64,000 nucleotides of DNA from Natronococcus sp. A-GB7 (GCF_029688865.1 NZ_JARUKV010000016.1:1-64000); one strand, 5' to 3'. Positions 1-8,031 are shown, numbered from the stretch's first letter. Notes: generated by a model from the sequence alone, not told the origin. A program made the numbers and translations.

Positions 1-489
1 TTCGCGCCGGACCGAGGCGACGCCGTCCTCGAGGTCGTGCTCGAGGTGGTTGACGACGGCGCCCCACTCGAAGCCCAGGTCCTGGGCCAGGGAGACACCG
101 GTGCCGCCCCAGTTGTCGTCGCCGGACTGGACGCCAGTCAGCACGAGGTCGGGCTCCTCGGCCTCGACGACCGCCCGCAGGATTTCGGTCTTCGCGCCGA
201 CGTCGAGCAGGTCGACGTCCTCGAGGGCGTCGTCCCAGACGCGGATCGCGCGGTCGGCGCCCTTCGCAAGCGCCTGGCGGATCGTCTGCTCGCACTCCTC
301 GGGGCCGATCGTCACCGTGACGACTTCGTCAGCGATGCCGTCCTCCTGGAGCTGAACCGCCTCCTCGACGGCGTAGTCGTCCCACTCGTTGAGGTCGGCG
401 CCGAGATACTGGTCGGCGATGGTCGTGCCTTCGATCTCGAACTCGTCTTCGACGGTCGAGACCTCTTTTACCGTCACGAGGATCTTCAT
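1..489 (-). CDS. etfB: Electron transfer flavoprotein beta subunit, 3' end cut by window edge
   Basis: The reverse strand from the ATG at 489 reads MKILVTVKEVSTVEDEFEIE and stays open for 163 codons to the window edge, so roughly the C-terminal third is missing. The N-terminus, the segment EEVVTVTIGPEE-like (VVTVTIGPEECEQTIRQAL) and the motif LTGVQSGDDNWGG are typical of the FixA/EtfB family. EtfB pairs with EtfA to carry electrons from acyl-CoA dehydrogenases and other flavoproteins in the cytoplasm; etfA would be expected just beyond the left edge, which I infer from usual gene order. No gene overlaps it on the other strand. Confidence 0.93.
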   Translation of the reverse strand, partial: MKILVTVKEVSTVEDEFEIEGTTIADQYLGADLNEWDDYAVEEAVQLQEDGIADEVVTVTIGPEECEQTIRQALAKGADRAIRVWDDALEDVDLLDVGAKTEILRAVVEAEEPDLVLTGVQSGDDNWGGTGVSLAQDLGFEWGAVVNHLEHDLEDGVASVRRE

Positions 490-689
490 CATTTATCGGT
501 CGGACGCCCCTCCCGTAAACGTTTTCGAAACACCGTGTCACGAACGACCAGTTGATTCGGCGTTCGTCCCACGAATTCCTCTCTTGGCGCTCACCCGTCA
601 CACTCTCGGCGGGCGAATCCCGTGGGAGACGGTCCCAGCCCGGATCTCGAGACGGAAACGGTTTAACGGCGCCACCGGTAGTATACCGC
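490..689. other. Divergent intergenic region between etfB and the TRAM gene
   Basis: About 200 bases separate two divergent starts. I see a TATA-like box for the right-hand gene (662-667) and no open reading frame worth calling; the ORFs that cross it are out-of-frame extensions of neighbours. Confidence 0.6.
662..667 (+). promoter_or_regulatory. TATA-like box for the TRAM-domain gene
   Basis: TTTAAC is centred about 25 bases before the ATG at 690, the haloarchaeal distance from TATA box to transcription start. This predicts a leaderless transcript and supports the 690 start over in-frame upstream codons. Confidence 0.5.
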
Positions 690-1196
690 ATGGCAGACTG
701 TCCACTCGCTGATGACTGCCCGAGCTTCTCCGAGCGAATCTCGGGGATGGGCTGTCAACACTACGGCGATCGGGGTGGCAAGGAGTGGTGTAACCACTAC
801 AACCAGCCCATCGAGGATCTGAAGACCCAGCCCGTCAAACCCAGCGAGGAGGTCGTGATCGACGTCGTCGACATGCACGAGAGCGGCGCCGGCGTTGGTC
901 GAACCGAGGACGGTTTCATCGTGATGGTCGACGGCGTCCTGCCGGAGGCCCGGGCGCGAGTCGAGATCACCCGGGTCCACAGTAATCACGCACGCGCGGA
1001 GAAACTCGAACTCCTGCCGATGGACGGCGAGGAAGACGACGGGGACGAAGACGACGACGACGATGGCGACGGCGGCGAGGGAGTCGACGACGGTGACGAC
1101 GTCACCCCCGCCGACGACGAGACCGAGTCCAACGAGAGACACACCGCACCGAAGCGCGAGCGACTCGGTAGCCGCGAGAACTTCTGGGGCTCGTAG
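690..1196 (+). CDS. TRAM domain protein with N-terminal cysteine cluster and acidic tail
   Basis: 168 residues. Residues 1-40 carry four cysteines (C4, C10, C22, C34), suggesting a small metal-binding segment. Residues 50-110 form a TRAM domain, the RNA-binding beta barrel also found in MiaB/TrmA-type enzymes, with the signature DMHESGAGVGRTEDGF and a VxITRVHSNHARA end. Residues 112-145 are an almost uninterrupted Asp/Glu/Gly stretch, then a basic end TAPKRERLGSRENFWGS. Stand-alone TRAM proteins are common in haloarchaea and are thought to act as RNA chaperones, but the target is unknown. The start is set by a TATA box at 662. Confidence 0.85.
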   Translation: MADCPLADDCPSFSERISGMGCQHYGDRGGKEWCNHYNQPIEDLKTQPVKPSEEVVIDVVDMHESGAGVGRTEDGFIVMVDGVLPEARARVEITRVHSNHARAEKLELLPMDGEEDDGDEDDDDDGDGGEGVDDGDDVTPADDETESNERHTAPKRERLGSRENFWGS

Positions 1197-1330
1197 CCCC
1201 CTCGAGTGGACAGCTCCGCTTCCGTTCGAACTCCCGGTCCGGCCGCGACCGTGGAAGCTTTCATCCCGCCACCGACTAGTGCCTCGTATGCCGACGCGAG
1301 CCCACTCGACTGGCGGTGGAGGGGATCGTC

Positions 1331-1789
1331 GTGATCGATGACATCGCGACGGTCCTCGAGGAGATCGGTTTCGATCCCGAGAACAGCGTGCTGACCTACC
1401 GCCAGGCGCAGGTGCTCGCGTTGCGCGAACGAGACGTCTCCCAGGCCGATATCGCCGACGCGCTGGGAACCTCCCGGGCCAACGTCTCCTCGATCGAGGC
1501 CAGCGCCCGAGAAAACGTCGCGAAGGCCAGGGAGACCGTCGCCTTCGCCGAGGCGCTTCAGGCCCCGGTCCGAGTTCGGGTTCCCGAGGGAACCGACCTC
1601 TACGACGTGCCACAGCTCGTCTACGAGGCCTGCGACGAGGCCGGCGTCAAGGTCGACCACACCGCCCCGGACCTGATGAAGGTCGTCAGCGACGCCGCCG
1701 GAAACGCGATCACGGGCCGGCAGGTCGCCGCGCCGCTGACCGTCAGCGTCAGCTCCGAGGGCGTGGTTCGGGTTCGCCACCAGGAGTGA
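1331..1789 (+). CDS. Tfx family DNA-binding protein
   Basis: 152 residues if started at GTG 1331; an in-frame GTG at 1316 would add five residues. The N-terminal half has an HTH resembling sigma-70 region 4/LuxR folds: LTYRQAQVLALRERDVSQAD followed by IADALGTSRANVSSIE. The C-terminal half (VPEGTDLYDVPQLVYEACDE and following) matches the Tfx family, named for a Methanothermobacter regulator of the formylmethanofuran dehydrogenase operon. The target in haloarchaea is not known. No ATG is available near the start. It sits between unrelated genes with about 50 bases to the next start. Confidence 0.85.
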   Translation: MIDDIATVLEEIGFDPENSVLTYRQAQVLALRERDVSQADIADALGTSRANVSSIEASARENVAKARETVAFAEALQAPVRVRVPEGTDLYDVPQLVYEACDEAGVKVDHTAPDLMKVVSDAAGNAITGRQVAAPLTVSVSSEGVVRVRHQE

Positions 1790-1841
1790 CCGCGGTGCCG
1801 GAGTCCGGAGGGCTTTGTATCCGGACGACATCGGTCGCGGT

Positions 1842-2627
1842 ATGGAACTGGACCTCGACGACACGACGGCGCTGGTAACGGCCTCCTCGAGCGGGCTCGG
1901 GTTCGCGAGTGCTCGGGCGCTGGCCGAGGCGGGAGCGAACGTGACGATTTGTGGCCGGGACACCGAGCGACTCGAGGACGCCCGCGAGGAACTCGAGGAG
2001 ACGGCCGCGGGCGAGGTGCTGGCCGTCGAGGCCGACCTCACCGACCCCGACCACGTCTCGCGACTCGTGAGCGAGACGGTCGAGAGCTTTGGCGGGCTCG
2101 ATCACCTCGTCACCTCCGCGGGCGGCCCGCCGAGTACGACCTTCCTCGAAACCAGCGAACAGCAGTGGTACCAGGCCTACGACCTGCTGGTGATGAGCGT
2201 CGTCTGGACGATCGAGGAGGCCCACCCTCACCTGCTCGACTCCGAGCACGGGACGATCACCTGCATCACCTCCCGGACGGTCAGGGAGGTCGCCGACGGT
2301 CTCCTGCTGTCGAACTCCGTTCGCCGGGGCGTGATCGGACTCGTGAAGACGGTCTCGCGGGAGTTCGCTCCGGAGGTTCGCGCCAACACCGTGTTGCCAG
2401 GGACGATCGAAACGCCCCGCATCGAGGAGCTCGTCGACGCCCGCGTCGAACGCGGCGAGTACGACGACTACGAGTCGGGACTGGCCGACCTCGCGGACGA
2501 CATCCCGATGGATCGCATCGGCGACCCGCGAGAGCTTGGCGAGGTCGTCGCCTTCCTCTCGAGCCCGCGGGCGAGTTTCGTCAACGGCGCCGAGGTACCG
2601 ATCGACGGCGGCCTGTTGCGGAGTTAG
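1842..2627 (+). CDS. SDR family oxidoreductase with altered catalytic Tyr/Lys
   Basis: 261 residues, normal SDR length. The Rossmann motif TASSSGLGFASA (residues about 11-22) and the C-terminal dinucleotide-fold ending (FVNGAEVPIDGGLLRS) are clear, and the middle TSAGGPP stands in for NNAG. The active-site stretch keeps Ser (TSRTV), but 13 residues later, where Tyr is expected, there is Ser, and the Lys four residues on is Arg (SNSVR instead of YxxxK). A subgroup of SDRs related to 3-oxoacyl-ACP reductase has such changes, so this is likely a genuine subfamily rather than a sequencing error. Its substrate, and whether it is catalytic, cannot be told. Confidence 0.88.
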   Translation: MELDLDDTTALVTASSSGLGFASARALAEAGANVTICGRDTERLEDAREELEETAAGEVLAVEADLTDPDHVSRLVSETVESFGGLDHLVTSAGGPPSTTFLETSEQQWYQAYDLLVMSVVWTIEEAHPHLLDSEHGTITCITSRTVREVADGLLLSNSVRRGVIGLVKTVSREFAPEVRANTVLPGTIETPRIEELVDARVERGEYDDYESGLADLADDIPMDRIGDPRELGEVVAFLSSPRASFVNGAEVPIDGGLLRS

Positions 2628-2726
2628 GATCGACAGCGGCGGGCCGACCGCGTCCCGGGTGAAGTGCCTCGGTCGTCCGTTCCGGGAACCGCTGTCGCTA
2701 AGAACCCGTCCCCGCATTCACCGATC

Positions 2727-3752
2727 GTGAGCGACCTCGGCAAGATCGACCGACAGTTCTTCGAATCGCGGATCGCCCCCAACCTCGGCGCCGAGCGCGA
2801 CGACGTCGCCCTGGGGCCGAGCCACGGCGTCGACTTCGGCGTCATCGACGTCGGCGGGCGGGCGCTGGTGACCGCCACAGATCCCGTTTCGATCCCTCCC
2901 GCACTCGGCCTCGAGCGCGCCGCCCGGTTCGCCCTCGACTTGATCCTCGCGGACGTCGCCGTCAGCGGCGTCCCGCCCTCGCATCTCTCGATCTGCTTTA
3001 CGCTTCCGGAGACGATGAGCGACGAGGCGTTCGCCACGGTCTGGGAGACGATCCACGAGGAGTGTGCCGACCTCGGCGTCGCCGTCGTGACTGGCCATAC
3101 CGCCCGGTACTCCGATCCCTCCCACCCCTGGGTCGGCGCCGCGACCGCGATGGGTGTCGGCGACCACGCTGACATCGTCCGTCCGGACGGCGCACGGCCG
3201 GGTGACCGCCTCCTGCTGACCACTGGCCCCGCCGTCGAATCGGTCGGGCTCCTGAGCACGCTCTTTCCCGAGGCACTCGGGCTTCCCGACGACGTGATCG
3301 CCGACGCCCAGGAACGGCTCGAGGAGGTCCACTGCGTCCGGGACGCCCTCACCGCAGCCGCGGCGGGACCCGCTCGAGCGATGCACGACGTCACTGAGGG
3401 GGGATTGGCGGGCGCGCTGAACGAGATGGCCGCCGGCGCCGGCGCGCGGTTCGAGATCGACCGCGCTGCCGTCCCGATGCGTCCCGGCGTCGCCGACGTC
3501 TGCGAGCACCTCGAGATCGACCCCTGGGCGGCGACCAGTTGCGGCTCGCTCGTCATCGCCGTCGATCCCGAGGGCGTCGACGCGGTTCGCGAGGCGCTCG
3601 AGGATCGAGGGACTGTGGTGGCCGAGATCGGGCGTGTCGAGGCGGACGAAGACGGGGACGGAACGGTAGCCGTCGACGGCGAGGTCCTCGAGCACCCGCG
3701 GGGCGACCCCTCGTGGGACGCCTACGCGGAGCTGGCTGAGAGACAGACGTAA
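2727..3752 (+). CDS. AIR synthase-related protein (PurM/HypE/ThiL superfamily)
   Basis: 341 residues from GTG 2727 (VSDLGKIDRQFFESRIAPNL); an in-frame GTG at 2664 adds 21 residues that look non-coding. Family marks are the N-terminal ATP-binding half with DVALGPSHGVDFGVIDVGG and TDPVS, a middle GHTARYSD loop, and the C-terminal MHDVTEGGLAGALNEMA segment shared by HypE, SelD, ThiL and PurM. These proteins use ATP to activate a carbonyl or thiol group. No hydrogenase, selenium or purine genes lie nearby, so the specific reaction is unknown. The window has a separate ThiL at 22475. Confidence 0.85.
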   Translation: MSDLGKIDRQFFESRIAPNLGAERDDVALGPSHGVDFGVIDVGGRALVTATDPVSIPPALGLERAARFALDLILADVAVSGVPPSHLSICFTLPETMSDEAFATVWETIHEECADLGVAVVTGHTARYSDPSHPWVGAATAMGVGDHADIVRPDGARPGDRLLLTTGPAVESVGLLSTLFPEALGLPDDVIADAQERLEEVHCVRDALTAAAAGPARAMHDVTEGGLAGALNEMAAGAGARFEIDRAAVPMRPGVADVCEHLEIDPWAATSCGSLVIAVDPEGVDAVREALEDRGTVVAEIGRVEADEDGDGTVAVDGEVLEHPRGDPSWDAYAELAERQT

Positions 3753-3823
3753 CGAATTTCTTCCCAAGAACGTCGCGTGAAACGTGTGTTCTGTACAGGT
3801 GAAGCAGGTATCACCGCCAGCAT

Positions 3824-3947
3824 CCGCGAGCGAAGCGAGCGGTTCCCCGCCGAAGCGGGCGAAGCCCGCGGAGGCGGCTTTTTAGCGTAGATTTTTGCGC
3901 GAGTGGTTCCGCGCTTCGCGCGGAATCCCGACGCGGAAAAAGGTACG
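3824..3947. repeat. Structured intergenic repeat, copy A
   Basis: Starts with GCGAGCGAAGCGAGCGG, followed by GC-rich hairpin sequence (CCCGCCGAAGCGGGCGAAGC) absent from copy B, then CGGCTTTTTA, GATTTTTGCGCGAG, a hairpin with 8-bp arms and loop TTC (TTCCGCGC/GCGCGGAA at 3907-3925), and GCGGAAAAAGGT. The blocks TTTTTGCGC and GCGGAAAAA can pair around the inner hairpin with a single mismatch, giving a long stem. The same order of blocks occurs at 56799-56877, where the inner hairpin has a different sequence but still pairs. It lies between two genes of the same orientation and contains no ORF. It could be a MITE-like element, a REP-like sequence or a structured terminator. Confidence 0.65.
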
Positions 3948-3959
3948 TGGGGAACACCC

Positions 3960-3965
3960 TTTATA
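3960..3965 (+). promoter_or_regulatory. TATA box for the nucleotidyltransferase gene
   Basis: TTTATA is centred about 26 bases before ATG 3988 and directly follows repeat copy A. This predicts a leaderless mRNA and decides the start codon. Confidence 0.6.
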
Positions 3966-3987
3966 CGACGGCTTCGAATGGCCGACG

Positions 3988-4311
3988 ATGAGCGATGGAT
4001 CGAATCCGACGGACGCGACGGCGGCGTTCGCCGAGCGGGCGCAGGCCGAGTACGGCGAGTCGATCCGTCACCTCGTCGCGTTCGGCAGCGCCGTTCGCGG
4101 CGACGACCGCGACGTCCACAGCGAGGCGGAGCTCCTACTGGTACTCGAGGATCTCGAGCCCGAGCGCGAACTCGAGGCGCTGGCCCGCGAGGTCGGCCTC
4201 GAGCACGGGACCGTGCTCTCGGTACACGTCCTGCCGGCAGATCGCTACGAGGAGCGAACGGACCACGAGTTCGTCGAACGGGCGTTCGCCGAAGGGGAGG
4301 TATATGTGTAG
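3988..4311 (+). CDS. Minimal nucleotidyltransferase-fold protein with degenerate metal site
   Basis: 107 residues starting at ATG 3988 (MSDGSNPTDATAAFAERAQA); an in-frame ORF extends upstream through the repeat but is not supported. The motif HLVAFGSAVRGDDRDVHSEA matches the pol-beta/MNT signature GSxxxGxxxxxSDxD, except that both metal-binding aspartates read as glutamates (SEAEL). MNT proteins are often antitoxins of HEPN toxins, but no HEPN-like gene is adjacent. Related conserved haloarchaeal proteins are annotated only as nucleotidyltransferase domain proteins. The enzyme may have lost or changed catalysis; its role is unknown. Confidence 0.75.
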   Translation: MSDGSNPTDATAAFAERAQAEYGESIRHLVAFGSAVRGDDRDVHSEAELLLVLEDLEPERELEALAREVGLEHGTVLSVHVLPADRYEERTDHEFVERAFAEGEVYV

Positions 4312-4392
4312 GCGACGGTCGCCCGCGGGCGGTTCGGACCCGGACTCCGGCCGTTCGAGCGACGTCACCCTCGAGGTGACGGGTCGGTGACG

Positions 4393-5220
4393 ATGCGGGT
4401 CACGCTGCTCGGCACCGGCGACACGACCGGGACCCCGACCGTGGGCTGTGACTGCGAGACCTGCCGGACGGCCCGCGAGCGGGGGATCGAGCGTACTCGC
4501 TTCTCGGTCCACGTCGAGAACGAGCGCACCGACGAATCCCTGCTGATCGACTTCAGTCCGGACTTTCGCTACCAGTTCCTACGCGACGACGTCGCCCTGC
4601 CCGATGCGGGGATCATCACCCACGTCCACTTCGACCACCTCGACGGGCTGGGCAACGCCTTCCGGGTGTTCGACTCGCTCGAGGTGTACGCGGCCGACGA
4701 AACCGATCCCCGAACCGGGAAGAGCGTGGCCGAGACCGTCGCCGAGGACTACCACTATCTGAACACGATCTCCGTTCGGCCGACGACGCCGCTCGAGCCG
4801 ACCCGGATCTGCGGGCTCGACGTGACGTTCGTCCCGGTCGACCACCCGCCGCTGGTCTGCTACGGGCTCGCGATCGAAGATCCAGAGACGGGCGCAAAGC
4901 TGTCGATCACGGGCGATACGAGCTACGCTGTTCCCGATCGCTCTCGGGAGATCCTCGCCGATCCGGACCTCCTGCTGGCCGACGCGATCGTCCCGGCACA
5001 CCTCTGTGCCTCCCATCCCGCCGGCGGGCGCCACGAGGGACCCGACGGGACGCCCTACACGTTCGGTTCGAAGCACATGACCCGCGAGGGGGCGCTGACG
5101 CTGGCCGAGGAACTCGAGGCGAGTCGAACCCGGCTCGTTCACCTGGCACACTACTATCCCGCAGAAGAAGCGTTCGAGGAGCCGCTCGCCGTCGACGGCG
5201 AGCGGTACGTTCTCGAGTGA
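4393..5220 (+). CDS. MBL-fold metallohydrolase, PhnP-like
   Basis: 275 residues from ATG 4393; GTG 4387 is two codons upstream in frame. The N-terminus MRVTLLGTGDTTGTPTVGCD is followed by CDCETC, the cysteine cluster that binds an additional zinc in PhnP-type phosphodiesterases. The catalytic metal site is THVHFDHLDGL, with later ligands in SITGDTSY and HLAHYYP. PhnP hydrolyses cyclic phosphates in phosphonate degradation, but no phosphonate genes are nearby, so a related phosphodiesterase or tRNA-processing-like activity is equally possible. It starts 81 bases after the nucleotidyltransferase and may share its transcript. Confidence 0.85.
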   Translation: MRVTLLGTGDTTGTPTVGCDCETCRTARERGIERTRFSVHVENERTDESLLIDFSPDFRYQFLRDDVALPDAGIITHVHFDHLDGLGNAFRVFDSLEVYAADETDPRTGKSVAETVAEDYHYLNTISVRPTTPLEPTRICGLDVTFVPVDHPPLVCYGLAIEDPETGAKLSITGDTSYAVPDRSREILADPDLLLADAIVPAHLCASHPAGGRHEGPDGTPYTFGSKHMTREGALTLAEELEASRTRLVHLAHYYPAEEAFEEPLAVDGERYVLE

Positions 5221-5242
5221 GTGGCCTCGACCGCGACGGCGG

Positions 5243-6514
5243 TTAGAAGCCGCCGCCGAACAGCAGATCGAGGAAGTCCTGGACCGCGAAGATCGCCAGG
5301 ACGAACGCCAGCAACACCAGGAACGCGTTGACGACGTTCAGCAGCGTCGTGTTCCGGTACTCGCCCATCGTCTCCTCGTCGTTGACCGCCCAGAACAACA
5401 GGAGGGCGGCCAGCGGCAGGCCGAAGATCCCGTTGTACGTCGGGAAGAGGATGACCATGTCGACGACCGAGAGGTCGAGGACGCTACTGATCAGCGGCGA
5501 GGCGAGCCCCAGCCCGGTCAGGCCGACGAAGATGAGTTTGAACAGTCGGCTGCCCTGATCGACCTCGATGTCCATCGCCTGCGGGATAATGTACGCCGGC
5601 GTCCACATGATCGGGATGATGCTGTTGAACGCCGCGGCCGTCACGCCCGCGATGAACAGGACCATCGCCCACGTGCCAAGCACCTCGACGAGGGCCTCGC
5701 CGGGCGTAATAAAGGACTCGAGTTCGGTGAACCCCATCGGCTGTAACACCGCGGCCGAGACGACCAGGATCGCGACCGTGGTGATCCCACCGACGGTGAA
5801 GCCGACGGCGAGGTCCCGGCGGGCGTCGGAGACGTCGCTTTCGTCGGTCCAGCCCTTCTCCTCGACGAGGATCGACTCGAGGAAGAAGTTGGGCCATAGC
5901 GCGGTCGTTCCGAGCAGGCCGGCCGCGATCGCGAGCGCGCCCAACGAGTCCGACGTCGGGACGAAGCCGAGCGCGACCGCGCCGAGATCCGGATTGCTCG
6001 GTCCGGCGACGGCGAGGTAGAGGACCATCACCGACAACATCATGATGATCATCAGCTTCTCGATCTTGTCGTAGTTCAACAGTCCGACGCCCATAGCCAG
6101 CAGCGTCGTCAGGACGGCGATCGGCTGCCAGGCGATGGCTCCCCCCGTGACGAACGAGACGCCCGCGCCGACGGCGGCGACGAGTCCGAGCGTCCAGGCG
6201 ACGCAGCCGATCGAGAGGAATACGGCAATCGCCGTCGCGGGGCCTTTTCCGAGCTTCTCGCGGACGAAGGGCATGAGCGGCCGGCCGTGTATGCCCAGCC
6301 GTGCGCTCATATCCTGTGCCATGACGCCGAGCAACACCGCACCGACGACGGCCCACAGCAGCGTGTAGCCGTGCATGAGCCCGGCCTGGCTCGCGATGAA
6401 CACGGATCCGGAGCCGAAGTAGCTGGCGACCATGACGAACGCCAGTCCGTACTCCTTTACCGCATCTGACAATTCTTGCGTTATTCGTGTCGTGAAGTTT
6501 TCAGTAGTTCCCAT
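5243..6514 (-). CDS. Divergent NRAMP family transporter
   Basis: 423 residues with about eleven hydrophobic helices and an overall NRAMP pattern (for example NYDKIEKLMIIMMLSVMVLY and AAAFNSIIPIMWTPAYIIPQ). In canonical NRAMP metal carriers, helix 1 has DPGN and helix 6 has MPH. Here the helix 1 equivalent reads FGSGSVFIASQAG and the helix 6 equivalent reads TTALWPNFFLES, so the usual transition-metal ligands Asp, Asn and Met are missing. This resembles NRAMP-related carriers with other substrates; the actual substrate (Mg2+, an amino acid or another ion) cannot be decided. It lies convergent to the MBL gene with a 22-base gap. Confidence 0.82.
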   Translation of the reverse strand: MGTTENFTTRITQELSDAVKEYGLAFVMVASYFGSGSVFIASQAGLMHGYTLLWAVVGAVLLGVMAQDMSARLGIHGRPLMPFVREKLGKGPATAIAVFLSIGCVAWTLGLVAAVGAGVSFVTGGAIAWQPIAVLTTLLAMGVGLLNYDKIEKLMIIMMLSVMVLYLAVAGPSNPDLGAVALGFVPTSDSLGALAIAAGLLGTTALWPNFFLESILVEEKGWTDESDVSDARRDLAVGFTVGGITTVAILVVSAAVLQPMGFTELESFITPGEALVEVLGTWAMVLFIAGVTAAAFNSIIPIMWTPAYIIPQAMDIEVDQGSRLFKLIFVGLTGLGLASPLISSVLDLSVVDMVILFPTYNGIFGLPLAALLLFWAVNDEETMGEYRNTTLLNVVNAFLVLLAFVLAIFAVQDFLDLLFGGGF

Positions 6515-6650
6515 GAATTAAATTTCCCGGCAGTTTCGCCCGAGGCAGTTCGGTCAATGTACAGAGATAGTATCGCTAAGTCAACCAAATACAACGACTC
6601 CGTACGGAAAAGGCTCGGCGTTTCACTTTCCAGGTGAGGGCGACGACAGC

Positions 6651-6673
6651 CTTCGATACTCAGTATCGAAGGC
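6651..6673. terminator. Perfect palindromic hairpin after the 6697-7674 gene
   Basis: CCTTCGATACT and AGTATCGAAGG form an 11-bp perfect stem with a one-base centre (ten pairs with a three-base loop is sterically more likely). It is 24 bases beyond the stop of the minus-strand gene at 6697 and upstream of the NRAMP gene, so a terminator or a binding site for the NRAMP promoter are both possible. Confidence 0.45.
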
Positions 6674-6696
6674 GATCCGTATTCATCGGCGATCGC

Positions 6697-7674
6697 TCAC
6701 CGAAAGCGCTCGAGTCCGGCCTGACTGTGGCGTTTTCCGTCGGGGTCTGCGACCCAGTCGGTTCGGTCGTCCCGTTCGGTTTCGAGATCGATCTCCGGTC
6801 CTGGTCCGGGCTCGTACCCCGGGCAGTCGGCGCCACAGTCGGTCTCCCAGTCGACGACTCGGCCCGCCCACTCGCAGTACGGTAGCGTCGCGCCGCTCGA
6901 GCCGTGGGCTCGACAGCTCGCACAGTCCGGAAAGCCGTAGGTTCGCCACCCCTTGCCGTAGGCTCGCTCGGCGAGGCGCCGACGAGCACGTGCCTTGGCC
7001 GCGGGCGAGACGACGGCGACGTCGGTCCGACCTGGGTGACTCTCGAGGGGTTCGACTCCCGGCTCGGCGACCGACAGGGGGGTCGACTCGCGGAGCACGT
7101 CGATCTCGCGGACCGCCCCTTCCTCGCGGTGGACTCGCCAGATCCCGACCTCGTCGGGAATCCGGTTGCGGTGGGCGCCCGTGACGTAGCTCTCGGTCGC
7201 CAGCACGACCTCGTCGACGAGCCCGAGGCTGACGTCCGTTCGAAGCTGGGCCTCGAGCTCCCCGGGCCGGCCGAGATCGGGCTTGTTCTCGATACCGACG
7301 ATCCGGTCGTACCAGTCGTGGTAGCGGGCGACCTGCCGGACGTACTCCCGTCCGCTCTGGCGCTCGCGCTCGAAGAAACCGATCTCGAGGGCGCGCTCGG
7401 TCGCCCGCCGCGCCCGTTCGGGATGGCAGTCGAACGCGTCCTTCCAGTACCGCGCGCGGCCGGGGCCGACTCGCGATTCGATCGCCGCGGTGGGAATCGA
7501 CTCGGCCGTGATCGCGGTCCGCTCCGCGAACGCGGGGCCGGGCTCGACGGCGACGATATCGAGGACGCGCCCGCCCGGATTCGCGACGCCCGCGCCGAGC
7601 TGTCGGGCCAGGAGGCGGTCGCCGCGGGACTCGAGGGCGGCACACAGCTCGAGTTCGAACGCAAACTCGCTCAC
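6697..7674 (-). CDS. Conserved haloarchaeal protein (DUF5787-like)
   Basis: 325 residues starting MSEFAFELELCAALESRGDR. I associate it from memory with haloarchaeal family DUF5787. The N-terminal half has a restriction-endonuclease-like feel: an initial helix, a D residue in VLDIVAVEPG, and IVGIENKPDLGRPGELEAQL, close to a D...ExK nuclease motif. The C-terminal part has a cysteine set CASC, C, C and C (FPDCASCRAHG, LPYCEWAG, DCGADCPGYE), probably a metal-binding module. A nuclease role is inferred only from the motif pattern. It is divergent from the microprotein gene at 7789. Confidence 0.72.
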   Translation of the reverse strand: MSEFAFELELCAALESRGDRLLARQLGAGVANPGGRVLDIVAVEPGPAFAERTAITAESIPTAAIESRVGPGRARYWKDAFDCHPERARRATERALEIGFFERERQSGREYVRQVARYHDWYDRIVGIENKPDLGRPGELEAQLRTDVSLGLVDEVVLATESYVTGAHRNRIPDEVGIWRVHREEGAVREIDVLRESTPLSVAEPGVEPLESHPGRTDVAVVSPAAKARARRRLAERAYGKGWRTYGFPDCASCRAHGSSGATLPYCEWAGRVVDWETDCGADCPGYEPGPGPEIDLETERDDRTDWVADPDGKRHSQAGLERFR

Positions 7675-7724
7675 GACGGGACGAACGGGCGGTAGCGAGA
7701 AAAGGAGGGTGGTCGCCCACTCCA

Positions 7725-7741
7725 GTGAGACACAGTGTCAC
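7725..7741. promoter_or_regulatory. Near-palindrome in a divergent promoter
   Basis: GTGAGACACAGTGTCAC is almost self-complementary around one central base, with GACAC/GTGTC perfect. It lies 51 bases before the start at 7674 and 48 bases before the start at 7789, with a possible TATA sequence (GATTAAT) at about 7753-7759. It could be a shared operator. Confidence 0.3.
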
Positions 7742-7788
7742 GATAGACAACAGGATTAATCACCCTGCGGTTTGAAGCCGGATGGTGT

Positions 7789-7932
7789 ATGGGGGTACTC
7801 GATGCACTCGGTGTTCGAGGCCGGGACGGGACGACGCGCTACGAGTGTCGAAACTGCGGGCGAGAGCTGACGGCCGACGACGAGGAGTGTTCCGGCTGTA
7901 GCTCCCGAGAGATCGCACACTACGAGTTCTGA
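7789..7932 (+). CDS. 47-residue zinc-ribbon microprotein
   Basis: The reading frame from ATG 7789 to TGA 7930-7932 encodes 47 residues beginning MGVLDALGVRGRDGTTRYEC. It has two CxxC knuckles, CRNCGRE and CSGCSSRE, 11 residues between them, the rubredoxin/zinc-ribbon layout. Small one-ribbon proteins of this type are abundant in haloarchaea; their functions are mostly unknown. It is below the size most gene callers keep. It ends EIAHYEF, a terminus common in such proteins. Confidence 0.75.
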   Translation: MGVLDALGVRGRDGTTRYECRNCGRELTADDEECSGCSSREIAHYEF

Positions 7933-8031
7933 CTCCGTTTCGGTTCCACCTCTCAGATCCGAACGCCCGGAGTACGCGTCCCACCGCGAGCGAAACGCTG
8001 ATTTACGAACAGCGCCATCGCCCGATGAAGG

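Noticed and set aside
2664-2726. N-terminal extension of the AIR-synthase-like protein
   Set aside because: The 21 extra residues (rich in Pro and Ser) do not resemble the family's N-terminus, and GTG 2727 gives the expected start.
3895-3987. Upstream extension of the nucleotidyltransferase
   Set aside because: It would read through the hairpin of repeat copy A; the TATA box at 3960 places the transcript start at the ATG 3988.
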